Shown one piece after another: positions 42,128-51,200 of a stretch of 60,447 nucleotides of DNA. The notes beneath the pieces are model-generated. The model saw only the letters and a program-made list of their open reading frames with translations, did not search any database and had not been told where the DNA came from. The stretch lies in the NCBI GenBank assembly GCA_017459635.1, contig JAFUCO010000011.1, forward strand, positions 1 to 60,447. The letters are read 5' to 3'. The position numbers were made by a program, and so were the translations under genes. Within the stretch, counting starts at the first letter, position 1. Each line of letters opens with the position of its first letter. The stretch comes from Blautia sp. (GTDB taxonomy: Bacteria > Bacillota > Clostridia > Lachnospirales > Lachnospiraceae).

Positions 42128-43413
42128 AGCAGATAAAAATAGTACGCATGGATGGGATGAAAAAAATGTCTTGTTTCATGTCTTTCGATGCCGGCAAAAG
42201 CAGATTTGGATCATGTTATCAGACTGATGAAGAAAGCTTTTCCGGGATCATCAGATTTGAGAAGAGTTTAGGCGCTGCTGCAATCGAAACAGTATTATTA
42301 TTGCTGTTTACAGTGGCCTGTCTTTTGCTTTTTTCCTGCAATGCCGCTGCCGAGACCGGCTCCTTTTTGAAAATGGAACCTTCGGGGCATATGGACCTTT
42401 TGTATGCTGAGCAGTTCAGTGTTGATTACTACGAGGGAGATTATGCGCTTATCACTGTAGCGGGCACGGATGAGTTTCTGCTTGTACCGGAAGGAAAGCC
42501 TGTACCGGAAGACCTTCCGCAGGACATTGCCGTGCTGAAGCAGCCGCTGGCTTCCATATATGTCGGGTCTTCATCGGCGATGGATCTTTTTCTGCATGCA
42601 GGTGCGCTTGATAATGTGACAATGACAAGCACTTCGGCCGGAAACTGGACAATTCCCGAGATACGTGATAAGGTGGAAGAAGGCAGCATTATGTACATCG
42701 GAAAATACAGCGCTCCGGATTACGAGACGCTTCTGGCTGAGGGCTGCGGCCTTGCGGTCGAAAACACGATGATATATCACTGCCCGGAGACTAAGGAAAT
42801 GATAGAGCAGCTGGGCATCCCGGTTCTTGTGGAGCGCTCCAGCTACGAATCACATCCTCTGGGGAGGGTAGAGTGGATAAGGCTCTACGGGCTGCTGGCA
42901 GGGAATACTGATATCGCGGACGGTTTCTTTGCCGAAAGTACTGAACAGCTTGAGGCAGTTGAAGGGCAGGAGCAGACCGGAAAAACTGCAGCATTTTTTT
43001 ACATAACTTCTTCAGGATATGTTAATATAAGAAAACCGGGGGACTATATCACAAAGATGATCAGCCTCGCAGGAGGTAAATATGTATTCTCTGATCTTGA
43101 AGATGATTCGGAGAACGCACTCTCCACGATGAATATGGATTTTGAAACTTTCTATGCAGAAGCCCTTGACGCTGATATTCTGATCTATAACAGTACCGTA
43201 GAGACGGAGATCAGCACGATGGATGAACTGCTTTTAAAGAATCCGCTTCTTGCGGATTTCAAAGCCGTAAAAGATGGAAATGTCTGGTGCACAAACCAGA
43301 ACATGTTCCAGCAGGTAAGCGGAGCCGCCGACATGATCACAGATCTGCATACGATACTGTCAGGCGGTAATGAAATGCTTACATATTTGCATAAGGTTAG
43401 GCACTGTACATGA
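42124..43413 (+). CDS. BtuF/FecB-type substrate-binding lipoprotein
   Basis: A 429-residue protein with a class III periplasmic-binding fold (PF01497 type): PLASIYVGSSSAMDLFLHAG, MYIGKYSAPDYETLLAEGCG, NTMIYHCPETKEMIEQLGIPV, and the C-terminal DADILIYNSTVETEISTMDE with VKDGNVWCTNQNMFQ. A hydrophobic segment with lipobox LLFSC puts the acylated Cys at about 72, after an unusually long polar N-terminus. The frame starts at ATGA overlapping the upstream stop. The last four codons and the stop lie inside the MITE at 43397. No BtuC permease or BtuD ATPase follows. Corrinoid or siderophore binding is inferred from the riboswitch context. Confidence 0.8.
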   Translation: MKQIKIVRMDGMKKMSCFMSFDAGKSRFGSCYQTDEESFSGIIRFEKSLGAAAIETVLLLLFTVACLLLFSCNAAAETGSFLKMEPSGHMDLLYAEQFSVDYYEGDYALITVAGTDEFLLVPEGKPVPEDLPQDIAVLKQPLASIYVGSSSAMDLFLHAGALDNVTMTSTSAGNWTIPEIRDKVEEGSIMYIGKYSAPDYETLLAEGCGLAVENTMIYHCPETKEMIEQLGIPVLVERSSYESHPLGRVEWIRLYGLLAGNTDIADGFFAESTEQLEAVEGQEQTGKTAAFFYITSSGYVNIRKPGDYITKMISLAGGKYVFSDLEDDSENALSTMNMDFETFYAEALDADILIYNSTVETEISTMDELLLKNPLLADFKAVKDGNVWCTNQNMFQQVSGAADMITDLHTILSGGNEMLTYLHKVRHCT

Positions 43414-43557
43414 ATAACTTCCGAAAGATGCGCAGGATAAATTTCGCTCTGCAAGGCGGAGGAAGGAGGCGTAGCGGGCTACGGCGACTGACGACAACGC
43501 AGTCAGGGCGGAATTTAGACAAGCAGATTTCGGAAGTTATTTATGGACAGTGCCTAA
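43397..43557. mobile_element. 161-bp MITE, family A, copy 2
   Basis: TTAGGCACTGTACATGAATA at the left and TTATGGACAGTGCCTAA at the right, with arms extending through ACTTCCGAAA / TTTCGGAAGT. Same length as copy 1 at 11251-11411, reversed orientation, with very similar inside sequence. It provides the stop codon of the binding-lipoprotein gene and ends 44 bases before the diguanylate cyclase start. Confidence 0.88.
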
Positions 43558-43601
43558 GTAAAGTGTTCCCTGCTGAGCGCGCAGGAAGACGGGAGACTCT
43601 G

Positions 43602-44744
43602 ATGAATTTACAATCTATTATTATTACAAACTGTATCGGGGCGGTTATCGTATTTCTGACCGCATTTATCAGCACCATGACAAGGCAGCATCGCAGCACA
43701 GAGACATCAATGTACAATGCAATGCTCGGAATATGCGGATCCTGCTGTGTTCTGGAAATGATAACGTTTGTTATAGACGGGAGATGGTTCCCGGGGTTTC
43801 TTCTGGCTGCAAAGCTCTCAAATACCGGTCTTTACATTGCCAGCTGCAGTCTTTCGCTGATATGGTGCCTGTATACGGATTTTCATCTGTATCACAGTAA
43901 AGAAAGGCTTAAAACGCGGTTCGCTCCGCTGATAGTTGTCACTATTGCAGGGCTGCTTGTTATCATCGGAAACCTCTTTGGCGAATACCTGTTTGCCTTT
44001 GATGAAAATCACTGCTACTACAGAAAACCGTTATCGTATGTGTTCTTTGCCATCCCGATAGTATACTCGCTTATCAGCGTTATAGATGCATATCTGTATA
44101 GAAAGAGAAGGCAGAAGCTTATTCTCTTCCCCATGTGGTCTTTTCTGGGGCCTTTTTTCTTCGGGCTTGCCCTTCAGACCCTGATCTATGGTATTTCGCT
44201 GGCCTGGTGCTGCGCTGCCATAGGAATGTCCACGCTTTACATGACCCTGCTGCATCAGCTTATTTATCAGGATCCTCTTACAGAGCTTTTTAACCGTTAT
44301 TATCTGAATTATATCCTTGCATCATCCGGATGGAACAATGGCAGAAAGCGGAGCGGGATCATGATAGATATTGATTATTTCAAGACGATCAATGATACCT
44401 GCGGACATTCTGCCGGAGACCAGGCACTGGTGGATACCGCATGTCTGATTCAGGAGAATACCCCTTCGGACAGTATTGCAATTCGTTTTGCGGGAGATGA
44501 GTTTATTGTTCTTCTGACTGCTGAGAGCAATGACCAGATAAGGGAAGTGGAGGAGAAATTACAGAGCGCGGTCGATGTTTTCAATCGTACTCAGGGCAGG
44601 CCGTATCATTTATCATTCTCAATGGGGCACAGTATATTTGATCCCGGGAAGAATACGGCAGATGATTTCCTGAATAAGATGGACGAAACCATGTATGAAA
44701 ATAAACGGGCAAGGCACAGATCGGGAGAAGGTTCTGCGCACTGA
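43602..44744 (+). CDS. membrane diguanylate cyclase (GGDEF domain)
   Basis: A 380-residue protein: about seven membrane helices in the first 215 residues, then a GGDEF domain (DPLTELFNRYYLNYIL, IMIDIDYFKTINDTCGHSAGDQAL, and the active-site loop RFAGDEFIVLL). The first Gly of GGDEF is Ala, a variant often still active. No RxxD inhibitory site is obvious. It would make cyclic di-GMP in response to an unknown membrane signal. The ATG at 43602 is chosen because the longer in-frame extension back to 43410 is only MITE sequence. A short hairpin repeat at 44808 probably ends the transcript. Confidence 0.88.
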   Translation: MNLQSIIITNCIGAVIVFLTAFISTMTRQHRSTETSMYNAMLGICGSCCVLEMITFVIDGRWFPGFLLAAKLSNTGLYIASCSLSLIWCLYTDFHLYHSKERLKTRFAPLIVVTIAGLLVIIGNLFGEYLFAFDENHCYYRKPLSYVFFAIPIVYSLISVIDAYLYRKRRQKLILFPMWSFLGPFFFGLALQTLIYGISLAWCCAAIGMSTLYMTLLHQLIYQDPLTELFNRYYLNYILASSGWNNGRKRSGIMIDIDYFKTINDTCGHSAGDQALVDTACLIQENTPSDSIAIRFAGDEFIVLLTAESNDQIREVEEKLQSAVDVFNRTQGRPYHLSFSMGHSIFDPGKNTADDFLNKMDETMYENKRARHRSGEGSAH

Positions 44745-44807
44745 AAATTCAGATCCGGAAAAGGGAACGTTCTTCTTTTTCCTGCAGGTGTGAAATGGAT
44801 AATTTGT

Positions 44808-44846
44808 GGGGCTGTGAAAAAAGCAAGTGACTTTTTTCACAGCCCC
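44808..44846. repeat. GGGGCTGTGAAAAAAG hairpin, minimal copy, terminator
   Basis: GGGGCTGTGAAAAAAGcaagtgaCTTTTTTCACAGCCCC is a 16-bp perfect stem. It is the shortest member of the family at 12694 and 16469 and is placed to terminate both converging genes. Confidence 0.8.
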
Positions 44847-44855
44847 TGTTTCTTT

Positions 44856-45026
44856 CAAGATGTTCCTGCGTGATCTCGAACAGGGGCGGTTCCTGAAAAA
44901 GCATCTTCCCGATCACTGTATTATTCATCTTTCCGCTCAATGTATTATTTATCACTGATCGCTGTATTATTTGTCACCAGTCACCGTATTATTTATCAAG
45001 ATGCTCCCGCATGATCTCAAACAGCT
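44856..45026. repeat. duplicated 3' gene end flanking four short tandem repeats
   Basis: CAAGATGTTCCTGCGTGATC (from 44856) nearly repeats the 3' coding end of the neighbouring minus-strand gene, CAAGATGCTCCCGCATGATC (from 44997). Between them, TGTATTATT recurs at 44917, 44941, 44963 and, as CGTATTATT, at 44985, spaced 24, 22 and 22 bases. The last unit contains the stop codon of the gene. Read on the minus strand, the outer copy still encodes LFEITQEHLER, like the gene end LFEIMREHLDK. Confidence 0.7.
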
Positions 45027-45900
45027 TATCCGTGAATATCGGCTTTTCTGAGAATGCATTCATGCCGGCGGCCATGGCTGCATTCTTGTCTTTTTCGGTA
45101 ACGTTCGATGTCATGGCTATGATCGGAATATCTGCTTTTCTTTTGTCGGGCAGCAGCCGGATCATCCGTGCAGCCTCATTTCCGTCCATATTCGGCATCA
45201 TTATGTCCATCAGGATCAGATCATAGTATCCTGCAGGGGCAGCTTCCACCATATCCAGGCAGACCTTCCCGTCCTCTGCAAACTCGGTTTCAGCACAGGT
45301 CTGTTTTAAGATCTCGGAGGCGATTTCACGGTTGATCGCCATGTCCTCTACGATAAGAATACGTTTTCCGGTGAAATTAAACTCCGGCAGCTGTGACCTT
45401 CCGGAGGAAATCTGTTCCTGAAGGTATTTTTCAAGTTCTTCCTGCGTTGCCGGGCTGTCCTCGCAGCATGGCTCCTGAGCATTACATCCGCAGTTATCTT
45501 TTTGAAGCCGGTTAAGAAGCGTCATCATATATTCACCGGAGACTTTTATGCCTTTAAGGTATTTTTTGATCGTTTCCGGATCCTCGACATTGTTTTTTAT
45601 TATTTCAACGAAACCAAGTATGATATGAAGCGGAGTCCGGATATCCCTGGATATCTCGAACTCCTTCATCAGTTTTGAAGGACGGCATTCATCTTTACAT
45701 TCACGCAGAAGATCATCAACAGTTACGCCCAGTACATCTGCAAGCTTCGGAAACAACGCAATATCAGGATATGAGAGATCCCGTTCCCACTTTGAGACAG
45801 CTTTATCCGTAACAAAAAGTTCTTCGGCAAGCTGTGTCTGAGTCATATTGTTCTGTAACCGCAGGGATCGGATACAGGCACCGAGTGTAGATTGTTTCAA
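44989..45900 (-). CDS. XRE regulator - HisKA-like - receiver domain fusion
   Basis: A 303-residue protein with three parts. Residues 1-65 are an XRE helix-turn-helix (LRLQNNMTQTQLAEELFVTDKAVSKWERDLSYPD). Residues about 75-115 resemble the dimerisation helix of a histidine kinase, but the phospho-accepting His is Arg (SRDIRTPLHIILGFVEII versus the usual SHEIRTPL), and there is no ATPase domain. Residues about 180-300 are a receiver domain (ILIVEDMAINREI, phospho-acceptor Asp in LILMDIMMPNMDG, MTSN, Lys in SEKP). It may be a DNA-binding response regulator that dimerises through a dead kinase helix. No cognate kinase is adjacent. Confidence 0.85.
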   Translation of the reverse strand: MKQSTLGACIRSLRLQNNMTQTQLAEELFVTDKAVSKWERDLSYPDIALFPKLADVLGVTVDDLLRECKDECRPSKLMKEFEISRDIRTPLHIILGFVEIIKNNVEDPETIKKYLKGIKVSGEYMMTLLNRLQKDNCGCNAQEPCCEDSPATQEELEKYLQEQISSGRSQLPEFNFTGKRILIVEDMAINREIASEILKQTCAETEFAEDGKVCLDMVEAAPAGYYDLILMDIMMPNMDGNEAARMIRLLPDKRKADIPIIAMTSNVTEKDKNAAMAAGMNAFSEKPIFTDKLFEIMREHLDK

Positions 45901-46110
45901 TAGTATTCACCTCCAGTGTAAAAGATAACATATAATATACTTCGAAGCAATCGACTGACAGTTTACCTTGCCTGAAAGCGAAAGTTCAGACCCGGTCGCC
46001 CGCAGTGTGGGCACTGTCCACGGCCGTAAGGGCGTGATTCCGAATGAAATGCGCAGACCCGGCCGTGAATGGCAAAGTGGTGTGTATAGAACCGGAATTC
46101 TTTTATGGGC

Positions 46111-46139
46111 TTGACAAATAATGCTGAAGCAGATACAAT
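46111..46139 (+). promoter_or_regulatory. promoter of the DUF2325 gene
   Basis: TTGACA (46111-46116), exactly 17 bases, then TACAAT (46134-46139); the first operator begins at the last base of the -10. The remainder of the 345-bp gap upstream (45901-46110) shows only a CACGGCC/GGCCGTG-type inverted sequence and no gene. Confidence 0.75.
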
Positions 46140-46156
46140 GTTAGCATAAACTAACC
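46139..46156. promoter_or_regulatory. palindromic operator, GTTAG-N6-CTAAC
   Basis: TGTTAGCATAAACTAACC, directly after the -10 element, shares the GTTAG-N6-CTAAC frame with the site at 2248. A hairpin CCGCTGT-N7-ACAGCGG follows. Confidence 0.65.
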
Positions 46157-46191
46157 GCTGTGAAATCTACAGCGGTTTAAAACAAAATTTT

Positions 46192-46209
46192 AGTTAGATG
46201 TGTATAACT
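46192..46209. promoter_or_regulatory. second palindromic operator, AGTTAG-N6-ATAACT
   Basis: AGTTAGATGTGTATAACT, 36 bases after the first site and 37 bases before the start codon. Its arms match those of 12989-13006. Confidence 0.6.
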
Positions 46210-46245
46210 AAATATATGCACAGCTGTTTTATTTAATAATAAGGA

Positions 46246-46533
46246 GTGTACTATATGAGCGTTGTAATTCTTGGTGGAAATGAATGTATGGAAAGGCAGT
46301 ATTCAAATGTATGCAGGAAGTATGGATGTAAGGCCAAAATTTTCTGCAAACCATGCGCAGATATGAAGGGACGTATCGGAAACCCTGACCTGCTTATCGT
46401 ATTCACTCATACCATTTCCCACAAAATGCTGCAGTGCGCAATGAAGTGTGTATGCGGAGATACAAAGATAGTAAGGTCTCATACCAGCTCTATGAATTCA
46501 CTTATGGATATATTAAAAGAGCATGCGGCATAA
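46246..46533 (+). CDS. DUF2325-family protein
   Basis: A 95-residue protein of the DUF2325 family: SVVILGGNECMERQYSNVCRKYGCKAKIF at the start, then PDLLIVFTHTISHKMLQCAM and TKIVRSHTSSMNSLMDIL. It is Cys-rich (six Cys including a paired KYGC...FCKPC) and of normal length for the family, whose genes often lie beside iron or B12 functions; the molecular role is unknown. The start follows AAGGAG. Two tandem copies of a metal-repressor-like palindrome sit in its promoter, making it a good candidate for control by iron or another divalent metal. Confidence 0.85.
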   Translation: MYYMSVVILGGNECMERQYSNVCRKYGCKAKIFCKPCADMKGRIGNPDLLIVFTHTISHKMLQCAMKCVCGDTKIVRSHTSSMNSLMDILKEHAA

Positions 46534-46545
46534 AACGGAACAGGT

Positions 46546-46598
46546 GGCGGTTCTTTGAACACAGAGAATCGTTCCCCCCCTGTGTTCAGAGAACCGCC
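46546..46598. repeat. dispersed GACGGTTCT-type repeat, copy 5
   Basis: GGCGGTTCTTTGAACACAG and CTGTGTTCAGAGAACCGCC are inverted with one unpaired bulge and enclose AGAATCGTTCCCCCC. Located between converging genes, it probably serves as a bidirectional terminator. Confidence 0.7.
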
Positions 46599-46607
46599 CC
46601 CTTCTGT

Positions 46608-48245
46608 TTATTCTGTGGTCACCATAGCCTCTCCGTTTACCGGTGAGCAGTGGCGGTAATCTATTCTATATTTTCTTCTGCCATCTCCGATATCCAGTTC
46701 TGTTTCGGCCTGCCTTCTTCTGTTGGGGTGTATGTGCAGGGCCTGATCAAGCTTTATCGTGTCCATTATTATCTCTTTTTCCCTGAGGGTCTTTTCGGGA
46801 TGTGTTTTCAGGGTGTGTTCGACAAAGTCCGTGAAAATAGCGTATCGCTGATGAACAGAGGGCCGTCCGTTTTCGAATCCTCCGTCGCGGTAGAAGCCGG
46901 CAAGGGCTTTGAACATAGAAAAAGCGTCAGGGAACAGTTTTTCAACCGGGATGATGCTCCTCCTGAAGCCCTGGGAATTCATGAATTCTTCTATGCGGTC
47001 ACTGATGCGGTGAAGGAGTGAGATTTCTTCAAAGGACAGCCATTTTGTCCGAAGCACTTCATAAGGAGCTGTATCGGAACAGACCAGTCCGTATTCCTCC
47101 TGCCGGTCGAACAGTTCAGTGCCGGGCAGAAGCTTCAGAAATCCAAGCTGAAGCTGGTGCGGCCGCATTGAATATACTTTTTGCAGGGATATGGCAAAGC
47201 TGTCAAGGTCTTCGAAGGGAAGCCCGGCGATCAGATCCAGATGCAGGTTGATATTCTGAACCGGGGTCAGCGCTTTCATGAGCTTTTCTACTGAGTCGAG
47301 GCCTGTGTTCCGGTGAACTGCCCGAAGTGTCATGGGGTTTGCGGACTGTACGCCTATCTCCATCTGTATCAGGCCGGGGCGGAATGTGGCCAGAAGCCTG
47401 AGCTCCTCTTCGGTCATACGGTCTGCCTCGATCTCAAAATGAAAATTGGTGATTCCGTTGTCGTGGTCTTTTATGAACTGCCATATGGCAAGCGCACGCT
47501 CGGGGGAGGCGTTGAAGGTACGGTCAACGAACTTAACCTGCTTCACTTTGTGCTCCAGAAAGTAGAGGAGCTCATCAAAAACCATGCCGATATCACGGTA
47601 ACGCAGCCCACGTTCCTTGCCGGACAGGCAGTATGCACATGAGAAAGGGCAGCCGCGGCTTGATTCGTAATACAGGATCCTGTTGTCAAAAACCGAAAGA
47701 TCGTTGTAAAGGAAAGGCATAGAAGTAAGATCTGCCGGCATTGCAAAGCCGGTGCTTATAAACTGCCCGCCCTCCATGTAAGCAATGCCGGGAATATCAG
47801 CTTTATCTTTTAACGCCTGAAGGTCTGCCGATGCCCGGCTGCTGCCTTTCTCAATTACCCACTCGGCCAGGCGCAAAAATGTGACTTCCCCTTCTCCCAG
47901 CATGACCAGGTCAGCCCCGGTCTTTTTCAGGAATTCTTCGGGGGCATAGGATGCTTCCGGCCCGCCGGCCCATATTGTGACATCGCTGCCCCTGATCAGA
48001 CGGATATCCCGGATGAGCCTTTGTACAGGCAGGATATTCCAGATATAGGTGGAAAAAGCGATCACATCTGCCCGGGCTTCGACAATACCTGAAAGTATAT
48101 CCCGGTACCTGTCATTGATCGTGTATTCTGCGATCTGAATATCCGGAAGGAAACTGCCTTGAGCCTCGGCATATGCTTTGAGGCTATAGACAGCCGGGCA
48201 GGTGTGTATGTATTTTGCATTGATCGCTGTCAGCAGAATCTTCAT
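46608..48245 (-). CDS. B12-binding-domain radical SAM protein (DUF4080 type)
   Basis: A 545-residue enzyme. Residues 1 to about 140 are a cobalamin-binding-like Rossmann domain (MKILLTAINAKYIHTCPAVY, WAGGPEASYAPEEFLKKTGADLVMLGEGE). The radical SAM core has C199, C203 and C206 in ESSRGCPFSCAYCLSG, ligating the iron-sulfur cluster, followed by the SAM-site strand FHFEIEADRMTEEEL. The last roughly 190 residues fit the DUF4080 extension. The substrate is unknown; relatives are often annotated as methyltransferases or MiaB-like. The start at 48245 follows GGAAGGAG. Confidence 0.9.
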   Translation of the reverse strand: MKILLTAINAKYIHTCPAVYSLKAYAEAQGSFLPDIQIAEYTINDRYRDILSGIVEARADVIAFSTYIWNILPVQRLIRDIRLIRGSDVTIWAGGPEASYAPEEFLKKTGADLVMLGEGEVTFLRLAEWVIEKGSSRASADLQALKDKADIPGIAYMEGGQFISTGFAMPADLTSMPFLYNDLSVFDNRILYYESSRGCPFSCAYCLSGKERGLRYRDIGMVFDELLYFLEHKVKQVKFVDRTFNASPERALAIWQFIKDHDNGITNFHFEIEADRMTEEELRLLATFRPGLIQMEIGVQSANPMTLRAVHRNTGLDSVEKLMKALTPVQNINLHLDLIAGLPFEDLDSFAISLQKVYSMRPHQLQLGFLKLLPGTELFDRQEEYGLVCSDTAPYEVLRTKWLSFEEISLLHRISDRIEEFMNSQGFRRSIIPVEKLFPDAFSMFKALAGFYRDGGFENGRPSVHQRYAIFTDFVEHTLKTHPEKTLREKEIIMDTIKLDQALHIHPNRRRQAETELDIGDGRRKYRIDYRHCSPVNGEAMVTTE

Positions 48246-48278
48246 TTGGGCTCCTTCCACTATACCCGAAATTATCCG

Positions 48279-51200
48279 TTATTTTGTTATCTTCACTGAT
48301 TTTACCGCACTCCAGTGACTGTAATAGGCTGCCCCGCTTACGGTTTTATAGCTTCTTACGCGGAAATAGCAGGTTTTCCCTCTGGCCAGGCTCTTTATGA
48401 CCGTGGTTCCGGTGGTGGATGATGTGATAGTCAGGGACTTGTTTGTTTTGAAATCTGCGTCTGTGGAATACTGAATCTCATAGCCGTTCGCGCTGCCGTT
48501 GCGGCTCCAGGTAAGCGACGCGGACTGAGACGCATTGTTTACGGGGGCGCTCAATCCCGGAGTCACCAGCCTCACGATGGGCTTGCCTGTTTTGTTGTAA
48601 TTGCTGAGAGCTGTTCCGATCACCCCGCGGACTGTGTAGTAATAGAGCTTACCGTTTTGATTTATCACTTCTGCATCAAGATAAGACCTGCTTTCACGCC
48701 CGGCTACATATTTCAGCTTTTTCCAGGTGCCGGATGTACCCTCTTTTCTGTATACGTTGTACCCTTCGGCGTTTTTCGAAACCGACCAGTAGACGTAGAT
48801 GCCGTCCTTACTGTTCTGCACGCTTGAGACAGCCTGATAGACAGGGGTTTCCTCTTTGAGCTTTACAGATACTACATTGCTGTACTGAGACCAGGTCTTT
48901 GTCTTTACTCCGGTAACGCTGTGCACATAATTAACATAGCATCTTACTCTGACCAGGTATGTTCTGCCTTTATTCAGATTTTTCAGAGAGGTACTGTACC
49001 TGGTCCTTCCATCTACCTGAACTGCTCCATATGTTCCGCTCCGTCCATAAAGATCGGCAGAAGAGAGAGCATACTGCACTTCATATCCATCGGCTTTATT
49101 GTCCTTCACCGAGCTGGCCCAGGTTACATTGAGAGTACGTCCGCTGCCTTCGGCTTTTGTGATATTTACCGGCGCAAGACGCTGCAGGGGCAGTTTGTCA
49201 CTGCCGGGCCCTTCCTTTTTTACGCCGTGAATGGTGAAAACAGGTGTGACATAGTAATGGTAGACTCTTCCCCAGCAGTTGTCCCTGATGCCTGTATCGT
49301 AGCACTGGGTTGTCTGAGGAGGCAGAATACCCGCAACCTGTTTTGTCCCCTCGGCAGATCTTTGCCGGTAGACTTTATAGCCAGAGCACCCTTTGACTGT
49401 CTTCCAGCGGATATCGGCCCCATTCCGGCTGTTAAATACACCATTGATAAGCGGGATGTCCTTTTCCCATCCTGAATAATATAATCCGGCCTGCAGAATA
49501 GGGTCATTTCCGGCTTCTATCTTCACCTTTTCCCATTCATCACGGGTGCCTGCATAGTGTACCTCTTCGATGCCGCTTCCGCTGAAAGCGGAATAATTGA
49601 TGCTCTTTAGCGCTTTCGGAAAAGAAATTTTCTTAAGTGAGCTGCAGGAGAGGAAAGCGCATGTTCCTATGCTTTGGAGATTGCTGTTGCTATATGTAAG
49701 TTCTTTAAGCTTTATGCAATCGTAAAATGCGTAGGCGTCGATACGGGTAACCGTTTCAGGGATAGAAACAGAGGTCAGATTACGGCAATTGTAAAATGCC
49801 CCGTATGATATGGCTGTTACCCCGGATTTAAAAACGATTTTCTTAATTTCCCCATATCCCTGAAAGAGGTTGTAAGATCCGTCCCAATCATCAATCTGGT
49901 ATGAAGGATATTCTGCTTCCATCAGATATTCAAAGTGTCCATCGCAGGGCCACATTTCTCCTGTCCCGGAAATCGTCAGCACGCCATCCTTCAGAGTGAA
50001 GAACAGATTGTCCCCGCACATATGATTTACATCCGGCACCTGTTCACCTTTTGCTTTCCAGATAAGCCTGACAGCACCATATTTCTGCATAACATCTTTT
50101 GTCCATCCGTTTTTGGAAGGGTCATAGATTGCGACTGCCCGGATATTCAGAAAAGCATGGCCTTCTATTACAGGTGCGCTGCCGGGAAAGACTATCTTCG
50201 AAAGGCCTGTGCATTCGGAGAATGCGTTATCTTCGATTTTAGTAATTCCTGCACCTATTGTTACCTGCTGAAGAGAACTGCATCCGGCAAACACATACTC
50301 ATTTATTGTACCTATGCTGCCGGGTACAGTCACGTCTTTAAGGCCTGTGCAAGTATAAAATCCATATTTCCCTATGGATTTTACACTGACGGGAATTGTG
50401 AGGCCGGTAAGCCCTTCGCAGTGGCTGAACGCCCCGTATTCTATGCCGATCACTCCTACCGGAATACTGTAAGCGCCGGCTTTTCCACCCGGATAGCTGA
50501 TCAGCTTTGTCATGGCTTTGTTAAACAGAACTCCATCAATTGAGGAAAAATAATTATTCTTTCCCGAAACACTGAAGGATGTCAGACTGCTGCAGCCGAC
50601 AAAAACGTCGATACCGATGCTCTGTACACCTGCAGGAATCAGGAGGGAAGTTAAAGAGGAACAATCGCAGAATGCTTCATTTTTGATGCTTTTCAGGCTG
50701 TCCGGAAGAGTCACGTTTTTAAGGGCAGGACATTCAATAAACACAAATGATCCGATGTCCGTTACACCTTCGGAAAATACTACGTCTGTAAGGTTGCTGC
50801 AATGCCCGAATACATCATTATCCAAAACCTTTACATTGCCGGGAACCGTAACTTTTTTAAGCCCGTTGCAGCCCAAAAAAGCACCAAAACCGATTGAAGA
50901 AACAGTGCCCGGGATAGATACGTCAGATAAGTAGATGCAGTCCCTGAAGGCATACTTTCCGATGCGGGAGACTCCGGATTTAATGACTGCCTTTGTAAAG
51001 GTTTCCCGGCCCCATGGAGCCGCTGCATCGGTATTCCAATAGTCATATTCGTAATCGTACATATCACCGGTGCCGGAAATGGTGAGGACGCCGTCTTTAA
51101 GAGACCATGTCAGATTGGCACCGCATTTGCCGCCCGGGGCTCCTGCCTGCAGTACGTCATCTGTCAGGGCCTCGTCGGTCAACTGATCATCGGAAGCATT

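Noticed and set aside
43410-43601. Upstream extension of the diguanylate cyclase
   Set aside because: The first 64 codons lie mostly in the MITE or just after it; the ATG at 43602 fits the membrane topology.
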